Below are positions 11,643 through 24,900 of a DNA stretch of 64,000 nt, piece after piece. Position 1 is the stretch's first letter, and each line of letters starts with the position of its first letter. A program made the position numbers and the translations under genes. The notes beneath the pieces were generated by a model. That model had not been told where the DNA came from, did not search any database, and saw nothing but the letters and a program-made list of their open reading frames with translations. The stretch lies in contig VCJN01000690.1 of the NCBI GenBank assembly GCA_006384855.1, forward strand, positions 107,001 to 171,000, written 5' to 3'. This DNA is from Tetraselmis striata. Lineage: Eukaryota > Chlorophyta > Chlorodendrophyceae > Chlorodendrales > Chlorodendraceae.

Positions 11643-12640
11643 GAGACCGGCACTTAAAGGTGGGGCGGGCGTTTCGTGGCGGAGAGACCGGGCCTAGCGG
11701 CGACTCAGGGGCCAAGAGACATGACCCGGAGTGGCCTGGGGGAGTCGCTACCATGCAACGGGAGGAGTCAGTTGGCGGCCAGCCCGGTCCGACCTTGGAC
11801 ATGCGACTACTACAACGACATGGTACGCTGAGTAGGAGAGCGGCGCGCGGACGAGTTGGACCGGCCTGCCGGCCACTATACAGAGCGGCGAGACGCGGAC
11901 GGGGGAGACGGGAGGGGGGAGGGGGGGGGGGGGGAAGGGGGGGGGGGATTTTGTGCACGCCTTTCCCCCTCAAGCCCCCCTCGGGGACCCTACCGCGAGG
12001 AGCTCGGGGCGGGCGCGATGGAGGCAGCAACGGCGGACCGCGGCCGAGGACAGCGGACCGCCACACCCAGCACGGCGGGACGATCTGCGGGATATATGTT
12101 TAGCGATGGCGGCATGAGGAGCCAAGACGCAGTACGGCAAATGATCGCGAATATTGCGCGGTGCTGGCGCATTACCGGGCGGGGCGGGGCGGGGCAAATT
12201 TTCAATTCGTACTGAATCCCCGCCGTACTACCAATTAGCGGTAGTCGCTCGTTCACTGCCCGGATAACACAGCTATTAATGACGCAATGGAAAGAGGCGG
12301 GGTTTGGAAACGAAAGAGGATGGCCGGTAGCTTGAGCTGTAATTGCACTATATGTCTTTCTACTATAGGTAGAGATGGCAGGCCCTAGAAACAACTCTGA
12401 GCGGTGGAGAACGGCATGCTAGCACGATGTAATCAATTTCAATTCCAGTTTCAATTGTATAAAATACTATTCGCAGTTCCGAGTTATATTTCGGCTTTCT
12501 ACCCCCCCCCCTCCCTAGCTACTTTGTTCTGAGCGCTCCAAACACCCAAAACAACATATCAAAATGTGATGGGCGTTTTCTCACTGACCTAGTATATGTA
12601 GGCGATTTTCGTACTATTTTCATATTTTATTCGCACTACT
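11643..12640. other. No recognisable gene; G-rich and C-rich tracts
   Basis: Contains a G-rich block at about 11905-11948 and a short C tract near 12503. From about 12400 the sequence becomes AT-rich. No convincing coding sequence or element end is seen. Confidence 0.35.
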
Positions 12641-12689
12641 TGGTTAGCACCATGGTTGGGCACCACATGTCTCGTTGTCTGTCCGCTCG

Positions 12690-12910
12690 GTAGTGCGGTG
12701 GTCTCCTACTCAAGAGGTCCCCGGATCGAATCCCGGCTCTGTCATTTCACCTTAATATTGATCGGGCCCGTGTCCCGGATTTACCCGGTTGATGCATGAG
12801 CCCTTCGGGGTTCGAATGAGGCAACGCCAATGGCTATGCTAGACCTACGATGAATGCAATTGGCGCAAGAGGTCAATTGCTTCTGCCGATGACACGGACT
12901 TTGCTTTATT
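12690..12910 (+). repeat. tRNA-like head joined to a SINE-family body
   Basis: At 12690-12752 the sequence resembles a decayed tRNA: a D-arm-like GCTCGGTAGTGCGG, an anticodon-arm-like CCTACTCAAGAGG and a B-box-like GGATCGAATCCCGG, one change from the GGTTCGANTCC consensus. It is followed (about 12770-12910) by a diverged copy of the repeat family found at 1013-1227. It does not fold as an intact tRNA by eye, so a tRNA-derived SINE is the better reading. Confidence 0.45.
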
Positions 12911-13119
12911 TTTTCCATGGTTGGGCATACTACATCTAATAATGACATGACTACCCGGACGTAGCGTGTAAATTGAATGACGTAGCGTTACATTATGTCT
13001 ACCCTTGATGGTAACGTACCGGCGGTGCGGATAATTTTAGCTCCGACATAATTCTCCCTTCAGGCATCGTCAACACCGCGCATGGACGTGCCGATGTCCT
13101 ACATACCACATCAGAGGCC

Positions 13120-13334
13120 GGGATAGGACCGCCAGCCTACCCGCCAGCCCCCCAGCGCCAGCTAAGCAGACAGCTAACCAGTCGTCAGCACTCCAACTAC
13201 GGCCCTCCCTCGGGACTAGCCGCGCAGCTTCGGGGTTTTTCCGGTCGTCGCGGTTGCGTGTGGCGGCGAGGATCCCGCGATCGGTGGCGCGGTTTGGAGA
13301 CTGGGCGACTATCTAATTGCCTGCGTCGACCCCC

Positions 13335-13365
<31 letters not shown>

Positions 13366-16300
13366 CCACCCCCCGGCATGCCAGATCGAACAAGACGGGT
13401 GAAGCAAGGATTGAAACAAGACGCCACGAGGTCGGGACAATACTCCTAGTGCATTCCGATCCCGCTCCGCAGGCAAGATTGCCCCGCCCATCCGCCCGCC
13501 CGCAGTCAACCCGGCGGGCCTTAGCCCCATCACGTAAAAACTAGTCCGTATCCGAGCGGTATCCGCCCCCGCATTACCGAGTTTTCCCGCCTGGTATAAT
13601 ATAACAGTAGCTCCCGTAGGATTGGCCCCGATATGGACAGCCACGCGCCACCGGATGCAGCCGTCATGATGACGGGGGTTCGCCCAAGGACGGATGGACA
13701 CATGGCCGGGGACACTGCGGTGTCCCTGCGTCGTGTGTGTTGTTGGGGGCCCTATCGCCACTACCTGCCTTTTGAAACCGCCTCGATCGGGCGTTTAATG
13801 TTGGCCGACGCTCGGCCATTCCGAAGATCGGTCGTGTGTTGCAGCGGAATGGGCTGGTACGCTTTGATGTGTATTATACCCAAGGGCAGGGTGCGCATGT
13901 CCGCGAGCGTTTACAACGTTTTGCATGCCGGTGGCGGGGGTGGTACTTGCGGGAACACCGCTCGTACTGGGCTAGCCACACAGCTCGCCCTCCCCCTCCT
14001 CTCCACTTCTCGCCCTTCCCCTTCCCTCCCATGCCTGCCCATATGTGCGTTGGCATGCTTAATGTGAATGGGTTTTCTTCTAAGTGGAGGATGTTGGCGC
14101 GCTGCTGATCGAGCGATCCGTATAGGTTTTGCTCGTTCAGGAGACCACGGTTAGGGCGATCCATATGCGAGTGCGTTTTAATGGGTACTCGGACTACTAT
14201 TCGTTCGGTGACCGCGTTGTGTCGGAACGTGGGTGTTGCGTGTTAGTCCGGTCGTCGCATCGGGCGCGGGCAATCGGCGAGCCCCACCCATGTTGGACAT
14301 GTGTCCGGGTAGTGGTGGTGGGGGGGGGGGGGGGGGGGAGGGGGCGCAGTGACTCCGCGGCCACTACATTTATCTCGGCCTATTTGCTCACCGGCTCACA
14401 GAGGAACCGTATCGGGACCGTCTGCGCGAAGAGTTAGCGCTGTTTCGTACGAGTTATCCGAGGGATTTGATCGTGGCGGCGGGGGATTGGAACATGAATG
14501 AAATGGAGTTGGCGGCTCTACTCCGGCGTTGGGGGTGCCTTCCCGGCGGTAAACCCATGTGGCCGCGCGACGTGTTGGCGCGCGGACGCGGCGCTTACCG
14601 GAGGGGCAGCTGCCGCGTTCTCGATCACTTCATTGCGTGCCCCCCCCCCCCCCCCTTCGCCCATACCCCCACCCCCCTTCCCACTTTCTCTCGCCCTCGG
14701 CATGGGTGGACTACACTCGGGATACCTCCGATCACTTCCATGTCATGTATTCTTTCCCTGTGGCTGCCATCCGTGCGAAAACCCGTCCACCTCCCATGCA
14801 TGAACGCATGTATGCAAGGTCCATTCCCAAACCGCCCCACGGTGACTCTCCCTATGAATAGACGAAGCCGTTCCACGATTTAGTCACCGAAAGTCCGTTG
14901 GCGGTGCTCGCCCCTCAGGATGACACACATGTAGACGGTGGGCCCTCGGGAGGGGGGGGGGGGGGGGGGTTCCCTAGACACCGGCGCCGACCAATTCATC
15001 CAGGTGGTATGGTCGGCGCCGCGCGGGGTAGGCGCCGTTACCAAGCCCGGGCGTCGTGGCCTAGGGCCGCCACTGCAGCGGCAATCCTAGGGGCGATTAG
15101 TCATCGGCGCATGGCTTTCATGGCGTGCCGGAAGACTAGGGGGCCCTCGGGATGTCGCTCTAGCGTCAGCACATTATGCCGCTGCACGGCATAGGGCTCG
15201 GACACTAGTACGTAATAACCGTCGCCGCCAGAGGAAGCGGGCCGTGCAAAAAGCGGTTCAGGATTTTAAGCGCAGAACGGGGGTGGGAGACGGGAGTTCT
15301 GGAAGTGGGCGCGCTCTCTCCATTCGAGGGCGCGAGCGACCGGCCAATATGCGATCCGGTATCGGGGGAACTTCATACCAAGCTGGGCGAAATCAATGCG
15401 TGCTGGGCGCGGCATTATTGGGAGCTGCTGCGTGACCCCCGCCCCCTAGCACAACGGGTTGCGATATACCGTGCAGCGTAGTGGGAACACCGCCATGGTA
15501 CATCGCCACCCATTGCCCCACACTAAACGGGATCAATGGGCCTACAACATGGGAGGAACTAGTCAAGGCTCTTAAACGTGTAAAAAATGGGCCTAGGGGC
15601 AGGATGGGATTACTGCGGAGGCTTTAAAACTGGTGATATACCCCCCGAATAGCCATTTTGGCAAGGCATAGGTGGCCTTAATTACCGGGATATGGACTAA
15701 GAACTATATCCCCTAGCAGTGGCGTAGCTCGGCCATAGTATCGGTGCCCAAGAAAGGCGACTCGACCGATATGGACAATTACTACATGGGTATTTCGATT
15801 ATGCGTGCCGCTATATGAATTCCTTTTTTATGACCGTCGTTACCCAACGCTTGCATGACGTCTCCCAGGCGAAAGGGATTATTCGCCGTTGTCAAGCGGG
15901 TTGTATGCGGAATCAGGAGGACCCCATGCAAGTCGCCAACTTGTTGGATATCGCGGCTCGTCGCCAAGCGTTAGATCTACCCACGTACGCGGGATTTAGT
16001 GACTTTAGGAAGGCATCTGACACCGTACCTCATGAGCTTTAATTCCTAAAACTACAAACCATAGGAGGTACCGGTCATATGCTTACCTTCATTCACACTT
16101 TATGTGGGGATAGTATCGTACGGATTCAGACATGGGTGGCCCCGGGAACCCTATCTCATACCCATAGCGCGTGGCCCCCGACAGGGGTGCCCCGCTTCCT
16201 CCATCCTATCTAACATATTTATTAACGATTTATTCGATGGGGTACAACATCTATGGTCTGACGTACCAGCAGGGTGCACCGACACATTAGCGGCAAGGCA

Positions 16301-17990
16301 ACCATTACGGGTGGCATGTCAGATATACGCGGACGCCGCGGTTGGTCTCATAGGCTCGTTCGACAACATGCATGCCATGTTCGCACACTTCTCGCACTCG
16401 GCGGAGGACCATTTTATGGGGTTTGGGGTACAAGTGTGGGGTGATGGCATTAGACCGATATTCCGACGAGACCGCGTTACTCGAACAAGCTGCCCCGATG
16501 GCGGCTTGGGGGGGGGGGGGGGGGGGGACGGGTACCGGTTGTAAATGAATGTAGGTATTTGGGTACGATCATAAACTCGGATTTAGGTATGCGGCACATA
16601 GTAGACGGCCGGGTGAAGCAGGGTAAGCGCGCCATTGAGGCTCACGATTCGTTACTAGTCGGTGGACGGGACATAATTCCTATTCATGTGCGTGTGTCTG
16701 TCTAACACATGTGTACTACCACTTCTTACTTACGGGTGTGAAATTTGGGGAATGGATAAACTAGCGGCGCAAATGAATTACAAACCGTACTCGATCATTG
16801 CTTGCGGTGCCTTATTGGGGTGGGTAAAAACTCCCTGGGGTGGCCACTGCACCGTTGATGCGGGAATATAGGATATTGTGCCCATATAGGCTATGGCCGC
16901 TACGGCACGGGCTCGGGCGTTCCCGAAAGCATCCGCCTTGAATACATGTATGTCTCAGGTAGTAGATCAGCCAGGTCGGGCGCGCCCTTTACACGTGGCC
17001 GTCGGGGACTGTGCGGTGGTTAGATCTATTAGCGCTAGGGCGAGCGTGGGGCTAGCTGAGGGGGCGCACCTTCCACTGGAGTGGAGGTCACTAGCCGCGC
17101 GCGATGCCACTAAACTAGTGAATACGGCTTCGGTGTGGGCGCGTTACGAATCGGTGGCAACGTTACCCCGTACTAAAACCTGGGGTATATATGTCAATGC
17201 GTCTTATGCGTCAAACGCGTTGCTACATTACGTACGGTGCGGGTGTCCCGCGGGGCGGGTTGTGGCTGGGCTGCACATTATGATACAATTACGCACCCGA
17301 GTATTTCCCACTGCCCGCCGATTGACCCGGATTATACCATGCCTGATCGGTTTCTTGAACACAGCCCCGCATATGGCGGAAGTGAATCCGAGACTATCGA
17401 ACATATGTTGGTGGAGTGCACGCGGTGCGGGTACCACCGTCATAATTCGGGGCAGTTAGTTCCGGATATAGGGATTTTATTAGTAGACTATAGTCAGGTT
17501 ATTGCGTCAGCACATGAGGACTTGATTGCCTTTATTTTGGGCGGAGTCCCTCCTTTCCTCCCTCCACGGCGCGTTGATTTTACTGGGAATGGGAAATTTT
17601 TTAGGTATGGCGTCGGGCCCTCCCTCACGTTGCCTTTTCTGATGCACATGTATCGCACTCCCAAAATGCTTTGCTCCGCGGTATGGGGCTTGCTACCCCA
17701 ACTCGCATTACTCGAATGGGTCGACGCCCAAACGGGTAGGGCGGACCTTGTCCGGTATTTTGAGGGCAATCTTTTAGACGACGGTGATCCAACAGTGTTT
17801 GAAATTCGTCGCAAGCCTCTAATTAGTCTTGCAGAATGCTTCGGCAATTTGCTCCACGATAACGGAGCGCCGCCTACCCAGAGCTTTCCATAACTGGATC
17901 TCTGCCTAAACAGCCGTCGTAGAGAGACTACGCTGCAAGGGTTTCAGTGTTGCCAGTCCTGTCCTGCCCCGGAGGCGGGGAAAAAAACCG
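13120..17990 (+). mobile_element. LINE (non-LTR retrotransposon), decayed copy 1
   Basis: Aligns along nearly its whole length with 21955-26883. In order: a GC-rich 5' region, an ORF1-like segment containing FDVYYTQGQGAHVRERLQRF (about 13860-13930), an apurinic-type endonuclease region with VQETT (14129 onward) and AGDWNMN (about 14480), a reverse transcriptase (15800-16540) with DFRKASDTVPHE and GPRQGCPASSILSNIFINDLFDG, and a C-terminal region with an EHMLVECTRCGYHRHN-type Cys/His motif (17400-17440). It ends in GGCGGGGAAAAAAA at about 17987. Numerous stops, frameshifts and G/C tracts (13330-13351, 14321-14341, 14640-14655, 14952-14969, 16508-16527) make it inactive. The RT active site reads YADA where YADD is expected. 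Confidence 0.88.
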
Positions 17991-18047
17991 AGATAGGAGG
18001 CGAATATCAGTACAATACTGTATTGCAGTTGATCTTTTGGTACGTAC

Positions 18048-19982
18048 CAGGGTTGGGCTGCAATTCACTTTCCAGTACTGCAGGCTGCAGTACAGTACTG
18101 CAGCCTGTAGTGCAAGCTACAGTACTGCAGACTGCAGTGCAGGCTGCAGTCAATAGGCTGCAGTACTACATGTTGTAGGCAGGCTGCAGTGCAGGCTGCA
18201 GTAGCACTGAAACTGCTGACTATAGGGAAGGGCGGGACAGTGAAGGGCAAAGGGGCGGCCATGGCGGATGCATAGGGGCAGCATTGCAGCAATCGTGGTG
18301 GAAGATGTAATATGTCATTACATTGCCTACAGAGGGGAAAAGTCTTCTGTCCGTACATTTGTGTGTGTCCAACGATGATGTCCCAACGCATGCATAGTGA
18401 AACACGTGTGATGGAATAAAAAACCCCTCTAACCCCCCGCCTCCTTATCCGTTAGCTCGGCTCCATACTGCTCCAGCATGGACTCCACTGCTTCCCATTG
18501 AATCCGGCTGGCCTCCCCCTGTTGGCCACTCCGTCCACGCCCTTTATCTCCTTCTTCATGGCCTCCTCAGCCTCTGTCTTGAAGTTGCCGATAATCTGCC
18601 GTGTCAACTGCATGCAACATAGTAGAGAGGCAGTAGCACAGTTTGTGAAAAAAAACAAAGAGCAACAGCAGCAGTTGCGGGCAGCCACGGCGCAGACAGA
18701 CAAGGCAGGGGAGGGGAGGGGAGGACAGACCTCATGCCGGCCAGGGATGGGCATACTCGGGTCCAGGAACCAACACACAGACTGGAAGAGAGGGTTGTCG
18801 ACACGGCGGAAGGGGAGCCGGGCGTACACCATCAGCATGCCCAACAGCTTGAAAAAGACTCTAGCCTTCAAAGTGTCCTTCTTAACCTTTTTCGATGACC
18901 GGAAACAGTCGGCGATGGTGCCGCCCGCGGCAGCGAGAGACGATGCGGCTTGCAAGGTACGCTTCGACGGCTGGGCGGACGACACGGGGAGCTCGTTGAG
19001 CACCTTGTCCGTATAGATGACGTTAAGCTCGCGGTGGTATCGTGCGTTGTGATCCTTCAGCGTACTGTTCCCCTTGCCAGATGAGCAATTGAACACGTAA
19101 CCCTTGCCACGACGGGCCATGTGGGCAGACGAGCTGCCGCCGAGATGCGCCTCATCATACCACATCTTAACGTCTCGCTGGTGGTTGGTTAAGGCGTGGG
19201 GGCCCTCGTGGGGCAGTGAACCATTAGGCCGCCCGTATCGGCTAACTGGCACAGCCAACAGCACAGGACGTTCGACTTTCTACGCTCGTCGGGCGGCAGG
19301 CTAGTGTCATGCGGCACGAAAAGACCAGACGGCACGGTTGTTCTCGCGTTGGGTGCCGCCCCAGCAGCCGGCGGCGGCTTTGTTGAGTATGATAGACGGG
19401 GGGGGGGGGGGGGGGTCACTGGGGCTCAGGCCTAAGAGGGGGTCATCTTCGTCGTCGTCGATGAGAATATCGTGGCTTGCGTCCCAATTGGTGTCGGTGT
19501 CACTCTTGCTGAGCTGTTGGCGGCAGTGCTGGCCGCGGCGGCAGCGGTGCTGTGTCCTTCGCAATCGCCTCGTCCGCCATCGCCGCTGCGCCCTGCTTCG
19601 CGGCAGACTGGTCTCCCTCCATATAATTGACGAAGACTGGTGAGAGGATGATGACAAGTAGTGGTGCATGGGTGAGCGTGAAGTGAGGATAGGTTTGGCT
19701 GGTGTGTGTGCTCTACTGGTCTGTGCCCCGATGCGGCGACGTGTAGTGATGGTACGAGCGAGTACGGTGCTATCCGCGGCGCTCCGACCGCCGGAACCGT
19801 CGCCATATGGCTTATTATCATCGGGGGGCGTCATCCAAACGTTATCCAGTCAGATATAGGGCACTTTGGGTAACTGCACTGCACCCCTTTTCGGGAAGTA
19901 CTGCAGGCTGCAGTGCAGCAGCTTAAATGCAGGATGCAGTTCATGCAGCCTTCAGTGCAGTAGATACTGCAGCCCAACCCTG
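18048..19982. mobile_element. hAT transposon, non-autonomous or truncated, with 8-bp TSD
   Basis: Terminal inverted repeats begin CAGGGTTGGGCTGCA, with the complement ending at 19982. The 8-bp duplication GTACGTAC flanks it at 18040-18047 and 19983-19990; both are hAT hallmarks. Subterminal regions are full of CTGCAG/GCAGGCTGCAG units (18070-18200, 19898-19975). At 1.9 kb it is too short for a full transposase gene plus ends and carries only an N-terminal fragment. Confidence 0.85.
18452..19834 (-). pseudogene. hAT transposase N-terminal fragment
   Basis: The frame at 19264-18452 (270 codons) contains a BED-finger-like stretch (DVKMWYD, then a Cys and STLKDHNARYH) and the hAT signature ARLPFRRVDNPLFQSVCWFLDP, ending with a segment like RQIIGNFKTEAEEAMKKEIK. 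In hAT transposases these precede the catalytic domain. Here the frame stops soon afterwards, so the RNase H-like core and dimerisation domain are missing. An acidic, Ser-rich frame at 19834-19307 may be the original N-terminus, separated by a C tract of about 18 (19399-19416). Not expected to be active. Confidence 0.7.
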
Positions 19983-20290
19983 GTACGTACTGCTTTTAGC
20001 GGTGGATTTGTTGCCGGCCATTTTGTAATCCACACCGGTATTGCTATCTGGAGCACTACTACTGCTCTGCTGGTATACGCATAGCGACTACTTGTAGGTA
20101 CAGATGATGAGTCTACCTACAGGTGTGCATATGTATACCAGTAGAGCCCTGATGTAATAATCATACCAGTAGAGCTGTGCTCTAGATGGCAAAAAGGCCA
20201 GCAATAAATCCACCGCTAAAAGCAGTACGTACCAAAAGATGAACTGCAATACAGTATTGTACTGATGGTCACCTCCCATATCCGCCCGTT

Positions 20291-20741
20291 TTTTTTCCTG
20301 CTGCTACAGCAGCCCACAAAAGTCTCTGCCTGTTTTATTGGTATGATTTGGGTTTGGTCGCTTCTAGTCGGTAGACCCACGCATAGTCTAAGCCGTTGCA
20401 GCCATTGCGAGGATATTAATGAAAGAGCGTGCACATGGTGTGCTAGGCCCAATGCGACGGCGCGCGTGGCATGCGCGGCGCCTGTCATGCGGCACTAGCG
20501 GTGTTAGAAGTGCTGCACGGCCGGGATGTGAACGGTTTGAGCGCACGGCACGCCGACATTTGAACATAAAGCAGAACCGTGTTTTTCTCTTATGGTCGCC
20601 GAGATACATGTGTTGGCCACCTACCCCATGCTGCGCGGGGCATGGTTTGGAGTCGAATGGCAAGCTAGCGAGCTGCATGCGACATTGCAAACTGCCTTTT
20701 CGCCCTGCAAGAAGCAGTAATATTGCAATCGCGTATTAATT
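20291..20741. other. No recognisable feature
   Basis: Between the MITE and a small foldback repeat. Short frames only; nothing recognised. Confidence 0.3.
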
Positions 20742-20861
20742 CATGACATTTCGACGCTGTATCGGATTGGGTTGTAAATTAGTGCGATGGAAAGCCCATG
20801 ACCTGCGCTTGCCAACGCACTGAATTACAGCCCAATCCAATAAATCGTCGAAATGTTATGG
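20742..20861. repeat. Small foldback (MITE-like) repeat
   Basis: Two inverted arms of about 45 bases, the left beginning CATGACATTTCGACG and the right ending CGTCGAAATGTTATGG, with a loop of about 25 bases. Arms differ by several substitutions and a short indel. Too small to encode anything; typical of a non-autonomous element end pair. Confidence 0.6.
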
Positions 20862-20872
20862 CCTATCAGAGT

Positions 20873-20897
20873 CCCCCCCCCCCCCCCCCCCCCCCCT
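20873..20897. repeat. Poly(C) tract, 25 C
   Basis: Uninterrupted C run a few bases after the small foldback repeat. Confidence 0.85.
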
Positions 20898-21950
20898 ATT
20901 CTGGTATCCCAGCCAGCCCAGTCACTGTGGGTGGGGCGCATGATGGGGGCATGTAATGTGCCCTTCCACGCCACCTCCCAGGCACGAGGACCCCTCGGAT
21001 AGGTCTCCCCGTCGCGCGGACCCCGTCAGCATTCTGGCTTATCCTGTTGGATGATGGGTGTTACACCATACATATGTTACAAAATGCGCGCAAACCTGTG
21101 CATCAGTGGCGACATTGTTGTCGAGGGGGGCAGCCCGCGCTTAGCCTACGGTGCAGGCGGTATAAGCATGCACCTATGGAATCGAAGGCACTTTATGTGT
21201 GTTACTTTCACCCAGCGAGGCGCGGCCAACGGCGCTTATCTTGCACCTTAGAAAATTGTCAGATGATTGGCTCCATCACGAGGACGGCGTATTACTGGCA
21301 CACTCTCATGGAAATGCCATGCATTGCATCGGTAGCGTGCATGGATTGGGCTCAAGCTCGGTCGTCTTACAACGCATGCATACGTCCACCCACAACCGGC
21401 AGCGTGCGAGCATATGCGACGGATGGTAGCTACGCCGCCAACAACTTGCTCCCCCCCTATTTATCGCCCGTTTTTTCTGTGGTTTTAGCCACGTGCCAAA
21501 CAATTGCCAAAGAACAAATCTAAAAGTGCGCTAACCGGGAGAAACGGCTGCCTCCTTATTGGCGTAGGAGGCTTGTATACACTAGATTACCTCCTTTTTA
21601 GGATGAGAAATACCTGATTCTCGGTTGCCGCCGGGTTAACCCCCGCGCTGCCGCTCCACGTCCGCATTCGGCAGGAGCTGCCTCAACATAAGTTCCCGTA
21701 TTTCAGAAATACGGAATATTTCGCCAGTCCCGTTATTCGCGCGCCCGTGGACCCCCCGCGCGACGCCGGCGCGTCCCAGCGCGCGTGATGGTGGCAGCCA
21801 TTTCAAACTCACAGCTTACAGGGCTCCATGGCCCCGTGGCCGTATATTGCATCACGACGATAATATGATGATGGCTTCTCACTTCTCAGCCGTTTTTTCC
21901 CAGTGTTAAGCGCAGCACTGCCCTTAAATACTCGCGACGCCGTCCGCTCC
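20898..21950. other. No recognisable gene
   Basis: Overlapping short plus-strand frames (longest 158 codons from 21047) show no family motif and are probably chance or element debris. Confidence 0.35.
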
Positions 21951-21954
21951 GCCG

Positions 21955-24900
21955 AGCCGATCGCCCGTCAGCCCGCCAGCCCACCAGCCCGCCAGCCGTC
22001 GCCAGCCCCCCAGCGCCAGCCAGTCAGCCAGCCAGCCGGTCATCAGCACTCCAACGGCCCTCCTTCGGGACTAGCCGCGCAGCTTCGCGGGTTTTACCGC
22101 CGGTCGTCGCGGTTGCGTGTGTCGGCGAGGATCCCGCGATCGGTCGCGCGGTTAGGGGACTAACCGACTAATTAATTGCCTGCGTCGACCCCCCTCCCCC
22201 CCCCCCCCCCCCCCCCCCCGGCCCGCCGACAAGTCAGGTCGACCAGGACAGGCTGGGACAGAAAAGGCCAGGACGGGACGTCACGAGGTCGGGACAGGAT
22301 TCTTGGTGCAGCCCGGCTCCGCTCCGCAGGCAAGATTGCCCCCGCCCGCCCGCCCGCCTGCCCGCGGTCAAACCGGCAGGCCTTAGCGCCCTATCGCGTA
22401 AAAACTAGTCCTTAACCGAGCGGTATCCGCCCCTGTGCTGTCGGCGCTGTCCGGCCGGTGACTTGGGGATCCGTAGCCCTCATACCTCGCGCTAGGGAAT
22501 GTTTGCAAGGACCCTACCGCAGTACCGAGTTTTCCCGCTTGGTAAAACATAACCGTAGCTCCGGTAGGGTTGGCCCCGATATGGGCAACCGCGCGCCACC
22601 GGGTGCAGCCGTCATAGTGACGGGGGTTCGCGCTTGGACGGTTGGGCACCTGGCCGGGGGCGCTGGCGCGTCCCTGCGTCGTGTGTGTTGTTGGGGGGAC
22701 CCGTCGCCACTACCTGCCTTTTGGAGCCGCGTCGATCGGGCGTTTAATGGCCGGCCCTCGGCCATGCCGAAGATCAATCGTGTGCTGCAGCGGGATGGGC
22801 AAGTGCGCTTTGATGTGTATTATACCCAAGGGCAGGGTGCGCATGTCCGCGAGCGTTTACAACGTTTTGCATGCCGGTGGGGGTGGTACTTGCGGGAACA
22901 ACGCTCGTACTGGGATCGCCACGCCGCCCGCCCTCCCGTCCACCGCTTGCCCGTTCCCTTCCCCTCCATGCCCGCCCACCTGTGCATGCGACGCTTAATG
23001 TGAATGGGTTGTCTTCTAAGTTGAGGATGTTGGCGCGCTGCTGATCGAGCGATCCGTATAGGTTTTGCTCGTTCAGGAGACCACGGTTAGGGCGATCCAT
23101 ATGCGAGTGCGTTTTAATGGGTACTCGGACTACTCTTCTTTCGGTGACCGCGTTGCGTCGGAACGTGGGTGTTGTGTGTTAGTCCGGTCGCCGTACCGGG
23201 CGCGGGCAGTCGGCGCGCCCCACCCATGTTGGACATGTGTCCGTGTGGGGGGAGGTTGCAGTGACTCCGCGGCCACTACATTTATCTCGGCCTATTTGCC
23301 CACCGGCTCACAGGGGGAACCGTATCGGGACCGCCTTCGCGAAGAGTTGGTGCTGCTTCGTACGAGTTATCCGAGAGATATGATCGTGGTGGGGGAGGGT
23401 GGGGGGGGGATTGGAACATGGATGAAAGAGAGTTGATAGCGCTACTCAGGCGTTGGCGGCGCCTTCCCGGCGGTAAGCCATGTGGCCGCGGGGTGCATCG
23501 GCGCGCGAATGCGGTACTTGTTGGAGGGGCAGCTGCCGCGTTCTCGATCACTTCATCGCATGGCCTCCCACTATAGGCCCTCCCCCCCCCCCCCCCCCCC
23601 CCCCTCTCTTGCCCTCGGCATGGGTGGACTACTCTTGGGACACCTCCGATAACTTCCATGTCTTGTCTTCTTTCCCCGTGGGCGCCATCCGTGAGGATAC
23701 CTGTCCACCTCCCTTGCATGAACGCCTATCTGCAAGGTCCATTCCCAAACCGGCCCACGGTGACTCTCCCTCTGAATGGCCGAAGCCGCTCCACGATTTT
23801 GTCACCGAAAGTCCGTTGACGGTGCTCACCCCTCTAGATGACCCACATGTAGACGGCGGGCCCTCGGGAGGGGGGGGATCCCTGGACACCGGCGCCGACC
23901 ACTTTATCCAGGCAATATGGTCGGCGGCGCGTGGGGTAGGGGCTGTTACTAAGCCCATGCTTCGTGGCCTAGGACCGTCGCTGCAACGGTCTATCCTAGC
24001 TTAGGTGCGATTAATCGTCGGCGCATGGTCATTATGGCGTGCCGGGGGACTAGGGGCCCTCGGGATGCCGCTCTTTTTGCGTCGGCACAATATGTTGCTG
24101 CACGGCATAGGGTCCGGACACTAGTACGTAATAACCGCCGCCGCCAGAGGGAGCGGGCCGTGCAAAAAGCGGTTCATGATTTTAAGAAGGGTGGTGGGAG
24201 ACGGGAGTTCTGGAAGTGGGCGCGCTCTCTCCGTAAGGGCAAGGGCTCATTCGAGGGCGCGAACGAACAGCCGCCAATACGCGATCCGGTATCGGGGGTA
24301 CTTCATACCGAGCCGGACGAAATCAATGCGTACTGGGCGCGGCACTATCGGGAGCTGCTACGTGACCCCCACCCCATAACACAATGGGTTGCGATATACC
24401 GTGCGGCGTGGGAACACCGCCACGGTACATCGGCACCCATTGCCCTCGCACTAAACGGGATTAATGGGCATATAACATGGGAGGAACTAGTCAAGGCTCT
24501 TAGGCGCTTAAAAACAAAGGCCTAGGGGCGGGATGGGATTACTGCGGAGGCTTTAAAATTGGCGATATAAGCCCCAAATAGCTATTTTGGCAAGGCATAG
24601 CTTGCCTTAATTAACGGGATATGGACTAAGAAGTATATCCCCCAGCAGTGGCGTAGCTCGGCCATAGTATCGGTGCCCAAGATAGGTGACACGACCGTTA
24701 TGGACAATTATAGGGGTATTTTGATTATGGGTGCTGCTATGAAACTCCTTATGACCGTCATTGCCCAACGCTTGCAAGACGTCTGCCAAGCTAAAGGGAT
24801 AATCCGCCGTTGGCAAGCGGGTTTTATGCGGAATAAGAAGGGCCCCATGCAAGTCGCCAGCTTGTTCGATATCGCGGATCGTCGCCAAGCGGCAGGTCTA

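Larger units (their letters stand above)
17990..20290. mobile_element. Foldback MITE, split by a hAT insertion
   Basis: The ends are inverted copies: ATCAGTACAATACTGTATTG at 18006 and its reverse complement ending at 20266, and similarity continues a further 15-20 bases outward on both sides. Removing the inner hAT (18048-19982) and one copy of its duplication rejoins TTTTGGTACGTACTGCTTTT, whose reverse complement lies at about 20210-20238. The original element was therefore about 350 bp, with arms of roughly 90 bases. It abuts the 3' end of LINE copy 1. Confidence 0.75.

Noticed and set aside
21047..21523. 158-codon plus-strand frame
   Set aside because: No motif, overlapped by other frames of similar length, and embedded in repeat-rich DNA.
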